From: Glycomyces tritici
GTDB taxonomy: Bacteria; Actinomycetota; Actinomycetes; Mycobacteriales; Micromonosporaceae
Direction of reading: 5' to 3'
Assembly: GCF_030403505.1 (NCBI RefSeq)
Contig: NZ_JAUEMJ010000001.1
Coordinates: 177,834 to 241,833 of the forward strand
Length of the DNA: 64,000 bases
This document shows, piece after piece, positions 7,082-15,924 of the stretch. The notes beneath the pieces were generated by a model, which was not told the DNA's origin, did no database searches, and saw only the letters and a list, made by a program, of their open reading frames with translations. How positions within the stretch are numbered: position 1 is the stretch's first letter; each line of letters opens with the position of its first letter. Both the position numbers and the translations under genes were made by a program.

Positions 7082-8400
7082 TTCGCCGCCGGGACGCGCG
7101 GCGGCGGGGCGGGCAGCTCGGGGTCGGCGGTGTCGAGCGGCACCGCGGGCGAGCGGACGAGCCCGAACTGGACGCTCTGGCGCCGCAGCAGCGCGTCGAG
7201 GGCCCAGTCGACGGCGGTCCGGATGCGGTTGGCGGGCATGGCCATCAGGTGGTAGCCGCGGGTGACGACCTTCGCGGGCAGGCCCGAGAGGGGGATGCCG
7301 AGGGGTTTGGCGGCGGCCTGCATGCCGCCGAGGTCGACGACGAAGCCGAGGTCGTGGTGCTTGTAGGGGCGGGCGGTGCCGCGGCCGAGCGACGCGGCGA
7401 TGTTGCGGGCGACGGCGTTGCCCTGGCGTTCGGCGTGCTGGCCGGTCATCGCGCAGATCTCGCCGGGCCGGGTCAGGTCGGGCACGGCGGCGGCGTCGCC
7501 GCACGCGTAGATCTCCGGGTGCCCGGGGACGGCGAGGAACTCGTCGACCTCGATGCGGCCTTGGAGGTGGGCGAGCCCGATGTCGGCGGCGACGGGGTCG
7601 GGGCGCACGCCCGCGCTCCACACGATGGTGCGGGTGGGGACGAACTCGCCGTCGGTGAGCGCGACGCCCGCGGCGGTGGCCTCCTCCACCGAGGTGCCGG
7701 GCCGCACTTCGACGCCGCGGCGGCGCAGCACGCGTGTCGCGGTGGCGCCCAGGCGGGGCGAGAGTTCGGGCAGGACCCGCTCGGCCCGGTCGAGGAGCAG
7801 CCAGCGGACCGTCTGGTCGCGCAGCTGCGGGTGCTTGCGGGTGAGGGCCTTGGTGAGCAGCTGCCCGGCGGCGGCGACCTCGGTGCCGGTGTACCCGGCG
7901 CCCACGACGACGAAGGTGCAGCGGGCGGCGCGCTCGACCGGGTCCTCGGCGGTGGCGGCCAGTTCGATCTGGCGGATGAGGTGGTCGCGCAGGTAGATCG
8001 CTTCGGGGATGCCGCGGAAGCCGTGGCTGTGCTCGGGAACGCCCGGGATGGGCAGGACCTTGTTGACGCTGCCGACCGCGAGCACGAGGCGGTCGTAGCC
8101 GAGTTCGCCGCGGGTCTCCTCGGGGTCGCGGAAGTGGACGCGCTTGGCGGCGACGTCGACGTGGTCGACGGTGCCGAGCACCAGGCGGACGCCGGGCAGG
8201 GTGTCGGTGAGCGAGACGGCGATCCGGCGCGGGTCGAGCACGCCGGCGGCGACCTCGGGCAGCAGCGGGAGGTAGAGCGAGTAGTCGGTCGGGTTGACGA
8301 GCACGACCTCGGCGCGGCCCTTGAGGTGCCGCGAGAGCTTGCGGGCGGCGTGGAATCCGGCGAATCCGGCTCCGACGATCACGATGCGGGGTTGGCGCAT
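7078..8400 (-). CDS. Type II NADH dehydrogenase (NDH-2-like FAD oxidoreductase)
   Basis: A 440-aa flavoprotein starting at ATG 8400 behind TAGGAG. The N-terminal Rossmann fold has VIVGAGFAGFHAAR for FAD. A second dinucleotide fold, VVVGAGYTGTEVAAAG near residues 160-175, binds NADH. The YACGDAAAVPD motif near residue 305 closes the FAD site. These single-subunit enzymes move electrons from NADH to menaquinone without proton pumping, on the inner face of the membrane. The C-terminal region, with an amphipathic LMAMPANRIRTAVDWALDAL segment, fits membrane binding. The downstream membrane protein is translationally coupled. Related carotenoid- or sulfide-type oxidoreductases are a less likely reading. 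Confidence 0.85.
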   Translation of the reverse strand: MRQPRIVIVGAGFAGFHAARKLSRHLKGRAEVVLVNPTDYSLYLPLLPEVAAGVLDPRRIAVSLTDTLPGVRLVLGTVDHVDVAAKRVHFRDPEETRGELGYDRLVLAVGSVNKVLPIPGVPEHSHGFRGIPEAIYLRDHLIRQIELAATAEDPVERAARCTFVVVGAGYTGTEVAAAGQLLTKALTRKHPQLRDQTVRWLLLDRAERVLPELSPRLGATATRVLRRRGVEVRPGTSVEEATAAGVALTDGEFVPTRTIVWSAGVRPDPVAADIGLAHLQGRIEVDEFLAVPGHPEIYACGDAAAVPDLTRPGEICAMTGQHAERQGNAVARNIAASLGRGTARPYKHHDLGFVVDLGGMQAAAKPLGIPLSGLPAKVVTRGYHLMAMPANRIRTAVDWALDALLRRQSVQFGLVRSPAVPLDTADPELPAPPPRVPAAK

Positions 8401-8516
8401 GGCTTGACTCCTATGGCGAGGCGGGAAGCTCGATCGCAATGGACTGTCGTCATTGACCGCGACCAGGTGGTTCTCGCTATAGGTTCATCTTGCATGCGAC
8501 GCAACGGCTTGCGGGT

Positions 8517-8650
8517 CCCCCGCGAGGGGGAGCGCCCTCCCCTGCGCGAGGGGAACCGGGGAGCGGCGAGCGGGTCGCCGATGCGGCGCCCCGCGACACC
8601 GTACGGGAACGGGTGCGTGAAGCCCCTGCGGCGGCCGCCGCAGGGGCTTC
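8517..8650. repeat. Intergenic hairpin cluster with a perfect 32-bp palindrome
   Basis: The 365-bp gap between NDH-2 and the next gene holds no convincing gene. At 8517-8531 and around 8538-8556 are short CCCC/GGGG hairpins. At 8619-8650 a perfect palindrome (arm GAAGCCCCTGCGGCGG) can form a 16-bp stem. The last is probably the terminator of the GNAT gene at 8766, which reads toward it. Confidence 0.6.
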
Positions 8651-8765
8651 GTCTACGCCACGATCGCTCAGGGGGCGAACGCGGTCGGTCACGGCCACCC
8701 GATACATCAGAGTGGGAGCGGACGGCTTCATCGGCGACGCGATCGCCGCGCGACCGGGTTCGCGG

Positions 8766-9632
8766 TCAGGCGGCGCGGTGGCGGTCGAATCGCTCGGGGA
8801 GCGGCGCGAAACCGGCCGAGCGGTAGGTGGCGACGGCGCCGGTGAGCGAGCTCGGCGTGCAGACCATCACGCTGGAGGAGCCGAGCTCCTGGAGCACGGC
8901 GGCCGCCGCGACGCAGATCGCCTTGCCGTGGCCGCGGCCCCGGTGGTCCGCGTGGACGCCCATCGGTTCGATGAGGCCGGGCCTGCCGGGCCCGGCGGAC
9001 CACACGGTCGCCGTGGCGACGGCGTCGCCGTTCTCGTCGAATCCGATGAGGCAGCGCGCGTCGGCGTACGCCGGCCCGGAGGCCATCGCCTGCCAGCGCT
9101 CCACGGAGAAGGTCGAGCCTTCGAACGCGGACCGCTGCAGTGCGGCGCGCAGCTCCGCCTGCTCCGGTCCGACCACTGCGATGCGCAGGCCCGAGTCCTC
9201 GACGGGCGCGGTCAGGTCGCGGCGCAGCGGCGTCCAGGCTTCGTCGGTGTCCCAACCGGTCTCGGCCAGCTGTTCATGGAGCGCCGCGCCGTTCGGCACC
9301 TCGGCGTTCACCTTGCCCGCGGGCAGGACGCCGCGCTCGGGATCGTCGAGGTCGGCGGCGATGCGCCGTGCGAGGGCCTCGTCGTGGAGGAGGTCCGGGG
9401 CGGTGGTCAACCGCAGCACGTCGGGGCCGTCGAGGAACCCGACCGCCGCGATCTCGCCGTCACGCCTCCAGATCCGCACCGACGCGGCGGTCTTCTCGAC
9501 TCCGAGCTGCCAGTACCAGCCCAGGTCACCGGGGTGGAGCTGCAGCGGGGCGTCGTCGGACTGCCATGACCGCAGTGCCGCGACGGCATCGCCGAGCTCG
9601 TCGGTTCGCGGGGTGTTCAACTCGAAGTCCAT
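8766..9632 (-). CDS. GNAT-family N-acetyltransferase, two-domain
   Basis: A 288-aa protein (ATG 9632; an ATG at 9647 is also possible). The C-terminal half is a standard GNAT domain with IEPMGVHADHRGRGHGKAIC, the acetyl-CoA-binding R/QxxGxG loop. GAVATYRSAGFAPL follows near the end. The N-terminal half, about 140 residues, looks like a degenerate second GNAT fold, as in mycothiol synthase-like enzymes. The substrate is unknown. It is divergent from the SDR gene that starts about 100 bp away. Confidence 0.78.
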   Translation of the reverse strand: MDFELNTPRTDELGDAVAALRSWQSDDAPLQLHPGDLGWYWQLGVEKTAASVRIWRRDGEIAAVGFLDGPDVLRLTTAPDLLHDEALARRIAADLDDPERGVLPAGKVNAEVPNGAALHEQLAETGWDTDEAWTPLRRDLTAPVEDSGLRIAVVGPEQAELRAALQRSAFEGSTFSVERWQAMASGPAYADARCLIGFDENGDAVATATVWSAGPGRPGLIEPMGVHADHRGRGHGKAICVAAAAVLQELGSSSVMVCTPSSLTGAVATYRSAGFAPLPERFDRHRAA

Positions 9633-9730
9633 GCCCCGATCACACACCGCCGCGCCGGTCCCCGCAACCGGTTATCGGGCGCGGGCGGGGGTATGTTCGG
9701 GCCCGCAGGCATTCGACGAAAGGAACGCCC

Positions 9731-10453
9731 ATGGCGCTCGTCCTCATCACCGGGGCCTCGACCGGGCTCGGCCTCGCCGCCGCGCGGACGCTCGCCGAAG
9801 CGGGCCACGAGGTCGTCGTGCACACGCGCAGCATCGACGGGCTCCCCGACCTGGAGCTGCGCGGCTCCGTCCACGGGGACCTGTCCCGGATGGACGAGAC
9901 GGCGGTGGCGGCCGAGCAGGCCGACGCGTTCGGGCGGTTCGACGCGGTGATCCACAACGCCGGGGTCTACCGCGAACCCGGTGCGCTGCAGGTGAACACG
10001 GTCGCGCCGTATCTCCTCACGGCCCTGATGTCCAAGCCGCGCAGGCTGATCTACCTGAGCAGCGGCTACCACCTCGACGGGTCGACGGACCTGGACGCGG
10101 TCGACTTCGGCGAGACGCGGGTGCGGCCCGGCGCGTACGAGGACTCGAAGCTGTACGAGACGGCGCTGGCGTTCGCGGTCGCGCGCCGCTGGGCCGACAC
10201 CGTCGCGCACGTGGTCGACCCGGGCTGGGTCCCCACCCGCATGGGCGGTCCCGGCGCGCCCGGCGACCTCGAGGAGGGGCACCGGACGCAGGAGTGGCTG
10301 GCCACGGCGCCGGACGAGGCGATCGTGCCGCGTACCGGCGGCTACTGGCACCACCGGCGCATCGCCCGCTCGCATCCGGCGGCCTCGGACCCGGACTTCC
10401 AGTACGAGCTGATCGGGCGGCTCGAGGCCCACACGGGTGTGAAGCTCGGCTGA
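9731..10453 (+). CDS. Short-chain dehydrogenase/reductase
   Basis: A 240-aa NAD(P)-dependent oxidoreductase. ATG 9731 follows GAAAGGA. TGASTGLG near residue 7 is the SDR glycine motif and IHNAG near residue 76 is the NNAG-like motif. SSGYH carries the catalytic Ser, and YEDSK (YxxxK) provides the Tyr-Lys pair. It is short for the classical family because the substrate-loop region is reduced. The substrate cannot be told from sequence. It stands alone and is followed by the convergent sigma-factor gene. Confidence 0.85.
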   Translation: MALVLITGASTGLGLAAARTLAEAGHEVVVHTRSIDGLPDLELRGSVHGDLSRMDETAVAAEQADAFGRFDAVIHNAGVYREPGALQVNTVAPYLLTALMSKPRRLIYLSSGYHLDGSTDLDAVDFGETRVRPGAYEDSKLYETALAFAVARRWADTVAHVVDPGWVPTRMGGPGAPGDLEEGHRTQEWLATAPDEAIVPRTGGYWHHRRIARSHPAASDPDFQYELIGRLEAHTGVKLG

Positions 10454-10503
10454 GCGCTCCGCCCCCGGCAGCGCTGCGGGCCGGGCCGGCGAGTCCGCAC
10501 CCC

Positions 10504-11673
10504 TTAGCCGCGGTTGAGGCGGGCGGCCTGCTTGAGCAGGTGCGCGTGCTCGGCCAGGATCGCCGTGGCATCGGCCGCGGCCTTGTAGAGACGGGCGGCC
10601 TCCTTGCGGTTGCCGGCACGTTCGTGGAGGTACGCGGCGACGGCGTCGCGGCGGGGCAGGCCGGGGTCGAGGGCTTCGACCAGGCGCAGACCCGCGAGCG
10701 GGCCGTCCACGTGCCCGACGGCCACGGCCCGGTTGAGGGCCACGACCGGGCTGTCCGGGCTGATGCGCGCGAGTTCGTCGTACCACTCGAGGATCTGCGA
10801 CCAGTCGGTCTCGTCGGCCGAGGCCGCGTCGTCGTGGAGCGCGGCGATCGCGGCCTGCGCCTGGTATTCGCCGACCCGGTCCATGGCCAGCGCGTGCTGG
10901 AGGAGGTCGACGCCTTCGGCGATCATGCCGGTGTCCCAGCGGGTGCGGTCCTGCTCGGCGAGCGGGACGAGCTGGCCGGCGGCGTCGGTGCGGGCCGGGC
11001 GGCGCGCGTGGTGGAGCAGGAGGAGCGCGAGCAGGCCCGCCGCTTCGGGGTCGCGGGGCACTGAGGCGACCAGTTGGCGGGCGAGGCGGATCGCCTCCCC
11101 CGATAGGTCCTCTGTGGATTTGTCGCCCGCGTAGCCGCGATCGGAGAAGCCCTGGTCAAACATCAGGTAGAGCACGCGCAGCACGGCCCGCACGTCGCCG
11201 GGCTGCTCGAACCGCTCCCCCGCGAGGGTCCGCTTCGCTCGTGAGATGCGTTGCGCCATGGTCGATTCGGGGACGAGGAACGCGCGGGCGATCTGGGCCG
11301 TGGTGAGGCCGCCGACCGCGCGGAGCGTGAGGGCGATGGCGGACGCGGGCGAGAGCGCCGGGTGGCAGCAGCGGCTCAGCAGCAGGAGCGTGTCGTCCGC
11401 CTGCCCGGCGGGGCCGGCGGCCGGCTCGCGGTGCACCGCGATCTCGCGCAGGGCCCGGGCCGAGGCCGAGCGGCGCGCGTCCAGGAACTTGCGCCAGGCC
11501 ACGGTGACGAGCCAGGCCTTGGGCTCGTCGGGGGCCCCGCGCTCCCAGCTGCGCACCGCCTCGGCGAGCGCGTCCTGGACGGCGTCCTCGGCCGCCGCGA
11601 AGTCGGCTCCGCGGCGGACGAGGGCACCCAGTACCTGCGGGGTGAGGTCCCGCAGCAGGTGGTCGTCGATCAT
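10504..11673 (-). CDS. ECF sigma factor with C-terminal TPR-like extension (ECF42-like)
   Basis: A 389-aa sigma factor. The first about 165 residues have sigma region 2 (AAEDAVQDALAEAVRSW, then KAWLVTVAWRKFLD) and region 4 (LTTAQIARAFLVPESTMAQRISRAKRTL). A further about 220 residues rich in helical repeats follow, with SPVVALNRAVAVGHVDGP near the end; this extension is the mark of ECF42-type factors. Family knowledge places such factors beside DGPF/YCII-like proteins rather than anti-sigma factors. That is exactly the neighbour here, 10 nt upstream. The extension is thought to replace an anti-sigma factor in control. Its target genes are not visible. Confidence 0.88.
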   Translation of the reverse strand: MIDDHLLRDLTPQVLGALVRRGADFAAAEDAVQDALAEAVRSWERGAPDEPKAWLVTVAWRKFLDARRSASARALREIAVHREPAAGPAGQADDTLLLLSRCCHPALSPASAIALTLRAVGGLTTAQIARAFLVPESTMAQRISRAKRTLAGERFEQPGDVRAVLRVLYLMFDQGFSDRGYAGDKSTEDLSGEAIRLARQLVASVPRDPEAAGLLALLLLHHARRPARTDAAGQLVPLAEQDRTRWDTGMIAEGVDLLQHALAMDRVGEYQAQAAIAALHDDAASADETDWSQILEWYDELARISPDSPVVALNRAVAVGHVDGPLAGLRLVEALDPGLPRRDAVAAYLHERAGNRKEAARLYKAAADATAILAEHAHLLKQAARLNRG

Positions 11674-11683
11674 CGGGACCGGG

Positions 11684-12097
11684 CTAGTCCTCGACGACCG
11701 GCGCGCCGCTGTGGAACGGCCGCACTTCGATCCACTCGTGGAGCGGGAGGCCGTCCTTGCCCGGGGCCGAGGACAGGTGGGCGGCGGCCTCGTAGGCGCG
11801 CTCCTGCGAGTCGACGTCGATGACGATCCACCCGGCGATGAGGTCCTTGGTCTCGGCGAACGGGCCGTCGGTGACCGGCGGCTTCCCCTCGCCGCCGTAG
11901 CGCACGAACTCGCCCTGCGGGGCGAGCGCCTGGGCGTCCACGAACTCGCCGCGTTCGCGCAGGTCGTCCATCATGTCGAACATGAACTGCATGTGCGCGG
12001 TGATCTCGTCCGGGGCCCAGTCCTCCATCGGCGCCTCGGCGTTCAGGTGCTGCTTCGGTCCGCCGCGGTAGTGCTTGAGCAGCAGGTACTTGGCCAT
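11684..12097 (-). CDS. DGPF/YCII-related domain protein, partner of the ECF sigma factor
   Basis: A 137-aa protein starting at ATG 12097 behind GAAGGAGA. It opens with MAKYLLLKHYRG and carries TDGPFAETKDLIAGWIVIDV, the DGPF signature, followed by the EWIEVRPF end strand. This small alpha/beta fold is found next to ECF42-type sigma factors throughout actinobacteria, and its biochemical role is not settled. It is the first gene of a two-gene transcript with the sigma factor. Confidence 0.88.
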   Translation of the reverse strand: MAKYLLLKHYRGGPKQHLNAEAPMEDWAPDEITAHMQFMFDMMDDLRERGEFVDAQALAPQGEFVRYGGEGKPPVTDGPFAETKDLIAGWIVIDVDSQERAYEAAAHLSSAPGKDGLPLHEWIEVRPFHSGAPVVED

Positions 12098-12310
12098 GAC
12101 GGCTCTCCTTCGTTTCGGGCGGCTCGCTCGCCGCTGACAACACTAGGACGCAGCCGGTTCGCGGTTCTCGACATCCCGGCACCGCTTTCCCCGAAGTTTT
12201 CTCCGGGGGTCCGCCCCACCATGCTTGCGGGGGCTCACGTGATCGCGCCGGACGGCCCGGACCCGAAGAATGAGAGGAGTCAAAAGCCCCGCCGCATCGA
12301 AGGAAACATC

Positions 12311-13585
12311 ATGTCCCGCTTCATGATCGACAGCCCCGCCCTGACCCGTCGCGCCATGATCGGCGGGGCCGCCGCGGTCGCCGCCACGGCCGCCGCGCCG
12401 GCGGTCGCGAACGCCGAGACCACGAGCGCCCCGCTCAACCAGGACGCGATCGACGCGGCCGCCGCGCGCTTCGAGCAGGCGCTCATCGAGCTCCGGCGCG
12501 ACCTCCACGCCCACCCCGAAGGCCCCGGCGAGGAGGTCAGGACGGCCGCGCTCGTCGCCGAGCACCTCACCGCCGCCGGGCTCGCCGTGACCACGGGCGT
12601 GGGCGGCCACGGGGTCGTCGGCGTCCTCAAGGGCCGCCGCCCCGGCCGCACCGTGGCCTTCCGGGCGGACATGGACGCCGTACCGGGGAACGGGACCACG
12701 GGCCCTGAGCACTTGTGCGGGCACGACCTCCACACCGCGGTCGGCGTCGGGACCGCGCTGACCCTGGCCGCGCTGCGCTCGCGCCTGCACGGCACCGTCG
12801 TATTCGTCTTCCAGCCCGCCGAGGAGAGCCTGGCCGGGGCCCGGGCGATGCTCGCCGACGGCGTGCTGGAGACCTACGGCTTCACGGAGATCCACGCGCT
12901 CCACTGCGGGCCGTTCCCGGTCGGCACGTTCGGTGTCAACCCGGGGCTCGGCCTACCCGGCCAGGACCACGGCTCGGTCGTGGTCACCGGCGCGGATGCA
13001 CCGGCCCGCGCTGCGGCGCTGGCGGCCGAGATCGCCGATCTGTCTACTGTGGCTGTTCCGGCCGACTCGGCGGACCTTGAGGAGCTGGTGGCCCACCTCC
13101 AGACCGAGGACGGGCCGCTCGCCGAGTTCGTGAACATGCGCGCCAATGTGGCCGGGGGCGCGACCGCTGACCGGGCCGAGGTGCGGCTCTCCTACCGCTG
13201 CTGGCCCGAGGAGCGGTACACGGAGGTCCGCGCCGACATCGCGGGGCTCGCCGCATCCGTCGGCACCCTGGCATTCCCGAACGACCCGTTCCCGGCCCTG
13301 GTCTGCCCCGAGGAGGACGCGCACGAGTTGCAGCGGCACCTGCGCCGCAGCCTCGGCCGCGACACGGCTGCGGAGATGCACGCCGTGGTGCCCTTCAACG
13401 GCGAGGACTTCGCGCTGTTCATCGCGCAAGTGCCCGGCACCTTCACCTGGCTCGGCGTGCGAGCCCCGGGCACCGACATCGCAACAGCCGCCCCGCACTT
13501 CCCGCCGTTCGAGCCCGACGAGGCCGCGATCGGCCACGGCGTGCGGGCCATGGCCGGATGGCTCGCGAGCCGCGCCCGCTGCTGA
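12311..13585 (+). CDS. Tat-exported M20-family metallopeptidase/amidohydrolase
   Basis: A 424-aa protein; ATG 12311 follows GAAGGAAA. Residues 12-36 hold a twin-arginine signal (TRRAMIG, then an Ala-rich core and ANAET). The catalytic domain has RADMDAVPG and CGHDLHTAVG for the two metals and PAEES for the general base. NGEDF and APHFPPFEPDE bring the last ligands. Unlike the M20D enzyme at 33987, the lid domain lacks the GHGxxPH motif, whose His normally reaches into the partner active site. The dimer mode or activity may therefore differ. It is divergent from the DGPF/sigma pair and ends in a strong terminator. Confidence 0.85.
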   Translation: MSRFMIDSPALTRRAMIGGAAAVAATAAAPAVANAETTSAPLNQDAIDAAAARFEQALIELRRDLHAHPEGPGEEVRTAALVAEHLTAAGLAVTTGVGGHGVVGVLKGRRPGRTVAFRADMDAVPGNGTTGPEHLCGHDLHTAVGVGTALTLAALRSRLHGTVVFVFQPAEESLAGARAMLADGVLETYGFTEIHALHCGPFPVGTFGVNPGLGLPGQDHGSVVVTGADAPARAAALAAEIADLSTVAVPADSADLEELVAHLQTEDGPLAEFVNMRANVAGGATADRAEVRLSYRCWPEERYTEVRADIAGLAASVGTLAFPNDPFPALVCPEEDAHELQRHLRRSLGRDTAAEMHAVVPFNGEDFALFIAQVPGTFTWLGVRAPGTDIATAAPHFPPFEPDEAAIGHGVRAMAGWLASRARC

Positions 13586-13593
13586 CACGGCGA

Positions 13594-13624
13594 AAGGCCC
13601 GGCCGCTTCAAGCGGCCGGGCCTT
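13594..13624. terminator. Bidirectional hairpin terminator
   Basis: A 15-bp arm, AAGGCCCGGCCGCTT, is followed after one base by its exact complement. It separates the M20 gene from the convergent Gfo/Idh/MocA operon. Confidence 0.8.
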
Positions 13625-13643
13625 CATGCTGTGCGCCCGGGGA

Positions 13644-14810
13644 TCAGACGGTCGTCCAGCGGCTCTCGTCGCCGGCGCTCGCCTCGACCGCGGCCAGGAC
13701 CCGCTGCACGCGCAGCGCGTCCGCGAACGACGGCGTCGGCTGCTCGCCGTTCGCGATGGCGCCCACGAGGTCCACGACCTGGTGGGTGAACGCGTGCTCG
13801 TAGCCGAGCCCGTGCCCGACCGGCCACCAGTTGCCCGTGTACGGGTGCTCGGGCTCGGTGGCCTGGATCTTCCGGAAGCCCGAGTTCGGCCCGTCTGCCG
13901 AGTCGTAGAACCACAGCGAGTTCATGTCCTCGAAGTCGAACGCGAGGGACGCCTTGGCGCCGTTGATCTCCAGGCGCATCGCGTTCTTGCGGCCCAGCGC
14001 GAACCGGGTCGCCTCGAACACGCCCACGGCGCCGTCGTCGAAGCGGGCGGTGAACAGCGCGGCGTCGTCCACCGTGACCGGGCCCTTCGGGCCGTCGGAA
14101 CCGCCGACGCCGCCCAGGCCCACGAAGTCGCCCCCTACGGGGCGTTCCTTCACGAAGGTCTCCATGATCGCCGAGACGCCCGTGATGCTCGACCCGGCGA
14201 CCCACTGCGCGGCGTCGATGATGTGCGCGCCGATGTCGCCCAGCGAGCCGGAACCGGACAGCGACTTGTCGAGGCGCCAGGTCAGCGGCGCGTTCTCGTC
14301 GGTGAGCCAGTCCTGGAGGTACTGCGCGCGCACGTGCCGGATCGGTCCCAGCGCACCGGACTCGACCAGCTGCTTCGCCAGGGACAGCGCCGGCGTGCGG
14401 CGGTAGGAGAACCCGCACATCGCGTACACGCCCTTGGCCTTCGCGGCCTCGGCGGCGGCCGTCATCTGCTCGGCTTCTTCGACCGAGTTCGCCAAGGGCT
14501 TCTCGCACAGGACGTGCTTGCCCGCCTCGAGCGCGGCGATCGCGATCTCGGCGTGCAGGTTCCCGGGGACGCAGATGTCGATGAGGTCGACGTCGTCGCG
14601 CTCGATGAGCCGGCGCCAGTCGGTCTCACTGGAGTCCCAGCCCAGCTTCGTCGCCGCCGCGGCCACCCGCTCGGGGTCGCGCCCGGCGAGCGCGGTCATG
14701 CGCGGCGCGAGCGGCAGGTCGAAGAAGCGCGGCGCGGTGCGCCACGCGTGCGAGTGGGCCGCGCCCATGAAGGCGTAGCCGATCATGCCGACGTTGAGGG
14801 ATTCACTCAC
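13644..14810 (-). CDS. Gfo/Idh/MocA-family oxidoreductase
   Basis: A 388-aa NAD(P)-dependent sugar dehydrogenase. GTG 14810 follows AGAGGAG. The N-terminal Rossmann fold reads VGMIGYAFMGAAHSHAW. HVLCEKPLANS near residue 95 contains the conserved EKP, whose Lys is catalytic. GDIGAHIIDAAQWVAG carries the second-domain Asp and His. It is the last gene of the ThuA operon and its start overlaps the stop of the preceding dehydrogenase by 8 nt. Such enzymes oxidise inositol, glucosides or other sugar alcohols, and the pair with ThuA suggests sequential steps on one sugar. Confidence 0.87.
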   Translation of the reverse strand: MSESLNVGMIGYAFMGAAHSHAWRTAPRFFDLPLAPRMTALAGRDPERVAAAATKLGWDSSETDWRRLIERDDVDLIDICVPGNLHAEIAIAALEAGKHVLCEKPLANSVEEAEQMTAAAEAAKAKGVYAMCGFSYRRTPALSLAKQLVESGALGPIRHVRAQYLQDWLTDENAPLTWRLDKSLSGSGSLGDIGAHIIDAAQWVAGSSITGVSAIMETFVKERPVGGDFVGLGGVGGSDGPKGPVTVDDAALFTARFDDGAVGVFEATRFALGRKNAMRLEINGAKASLAFDFEDMNSLWFYDSADGPNSGFRKIQATEPEHPYTGNWWPVGHGLGYEHAFTHQVVDLVGAIANGEQPTPSFADALRVQRVLAAVEASAGDESRWTTV

Positions 14811-15924
14811 TGTCGCTCCTCTTAGAGCTCAGGGCCTCCCGGACGGAAGGCCACGATTTCAGTACGGCGAGCACCTCCGGGTCGCGCTCGGTCGCGAGCG
14901 CAGCGTCGTAGGACCGGTCGAGCACGTCGTCGATCGCGACCCGCCCGCCCTGTGCCGCACTCTGCGTCGCGGCCTCGACCATAGCGAGGCTCATGATGTT
15001 CGCGTGCACACGCCCCATCGGTTCCTCGCCGCGGCGCAGCGCGGCGACGAACTGCCGCAAGGAGCCCGCGATGTCCTGGCCGAGGTCCTCACCGGACTCG
15101 AAGGACTCGTCGGGGTCGGCCGTCGGGTCGTGCTCGCCGTCCCACAGGACCGAGCCGCGCTCGGCCGAGATCCGCCAGGAGCCGTTCCAGGAGGTCTCAT
15201 GGCCGGGGCTGCACCAGGACCCGTTGAACGTGAACCGGGCGCCGCCTTCCATGGCGAAGACCGCGTTCGCGGCCGCGTCGCCCTTGTACCAGCTCCAGGC
15301 CGGGTTGTACTCCTCGCACGAGACCGATACGGGGTCGGCGTCGAGCAGGTAGCGGGCCATGTCGAACTGGTGGATGGCCATGTCGAGCAGGAGCGGGCTG
15401 GCCATCTCGTCGCGGAAGCCGCCGAAGTGCGGCGCCTTGAAGAAGTCGACCGCGACGATCCCGACCGCGCCGAGCCCGGCGAGCCGCTGCTTGGCCTGGT
15501 GGAGCGCCGGGTGGTAGCGGCGGTTCTGGCTGACCATGAACAGCTGCCCGGTGTGCTGGGCGGCGGCCGCGAGCGAGAGGCCCTCGGCCACGGTGGCGGC
15601 GACCGGCTTCTCCCCCAGCACGGGGAAGCCCGCGTTGAGCGCGGCGATCGTGACCGGGTGGTGCGCTTCGGGAATGGTCGCGTTCACGATGGCGTCGGCG
15701 CCCGTGCGCCGTGCCAGCTCGACCGCTTCGGCGCCCGTTGCCAGACCTTCGATGCCGGTCGCGGCGGCGAGCCTCGCGGCGGCCTCCGGGAAGAGGTCGG
15801 CGATGCCCACCAGCTCGGCGTCCGGATTCGCGATGATGTTCCGGGCCCAGGCCCCTCCCATGCCGCCCGCGCCGACCACGATGAGCCGCAGCGGCCCTTC
15901 GGATTCGATGGTGCTGAAGCTCAT
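14803..15924 (-). CDS. Gfo/Idh/MocA-family oxidoreductase
   Basis: A 373-aa paralogue of the downstream gene. [16 protein letters not shown] is the nucleotide-binding loop, FPVLGEKPV gives the catalytic EKP, and [14 protein letters not shown] supplies the Asp/His pair. ATG 15924 overlaps the TGA of the ThuA-like gene (ATGA), and its own stop overlaps the next start, so the three genes are translationally coupled. Enzymes of this branch often act on 3-keto sugars or myo-inositol. The substrate is unproven. Confidence 0.87.
   Translation of the reverse strand: MSFSTIESEGPLRLIVVGAGGMGGAWARNIIANPDAELVGIADLFPEAAARLAAATGIEGLATGAEAVELARRTGADAIVNATIPEAHHPVTIAALNAGFPVLGEKPVAATVAEGLSLAAAAQHTGQLFMVSQNRRYHPALHQAKQRLAGLGAVGIVAVDFFKAPHFGGFRDEMASPLLLDMAIHQFDMARYLLDADPVSVSCEEYNPAWSWYKGDAAANAVFAMEGGARFTFNGSWCSPGHETSWNGSWRISAERGSVLWDGEHDPTADPDESFESGEDLGQDIAGSLRQFVAALRRGEEPMGRVHANIMSLAMVEAATQSAAQGGRVAIDDVLDRSYDAALATERDPEVLAVLKSWPSVREALSSKRSDSE

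Noticed and set aside
8517..8650. CRISPR or REP-array interpretation of the clustered hairpins
   Set aside because: The hairpins differ in sequence and have no regular spacing, so they fit terminators or simple intergenic stems.
7249..8826. Long open frame opposite the NDH-2 gene
   Set aside because: Its composition and lack of motifs show it is a G+C-driven shadow of the real gene on the other strand. Many similar long frames in the window were set aside for the same reason.
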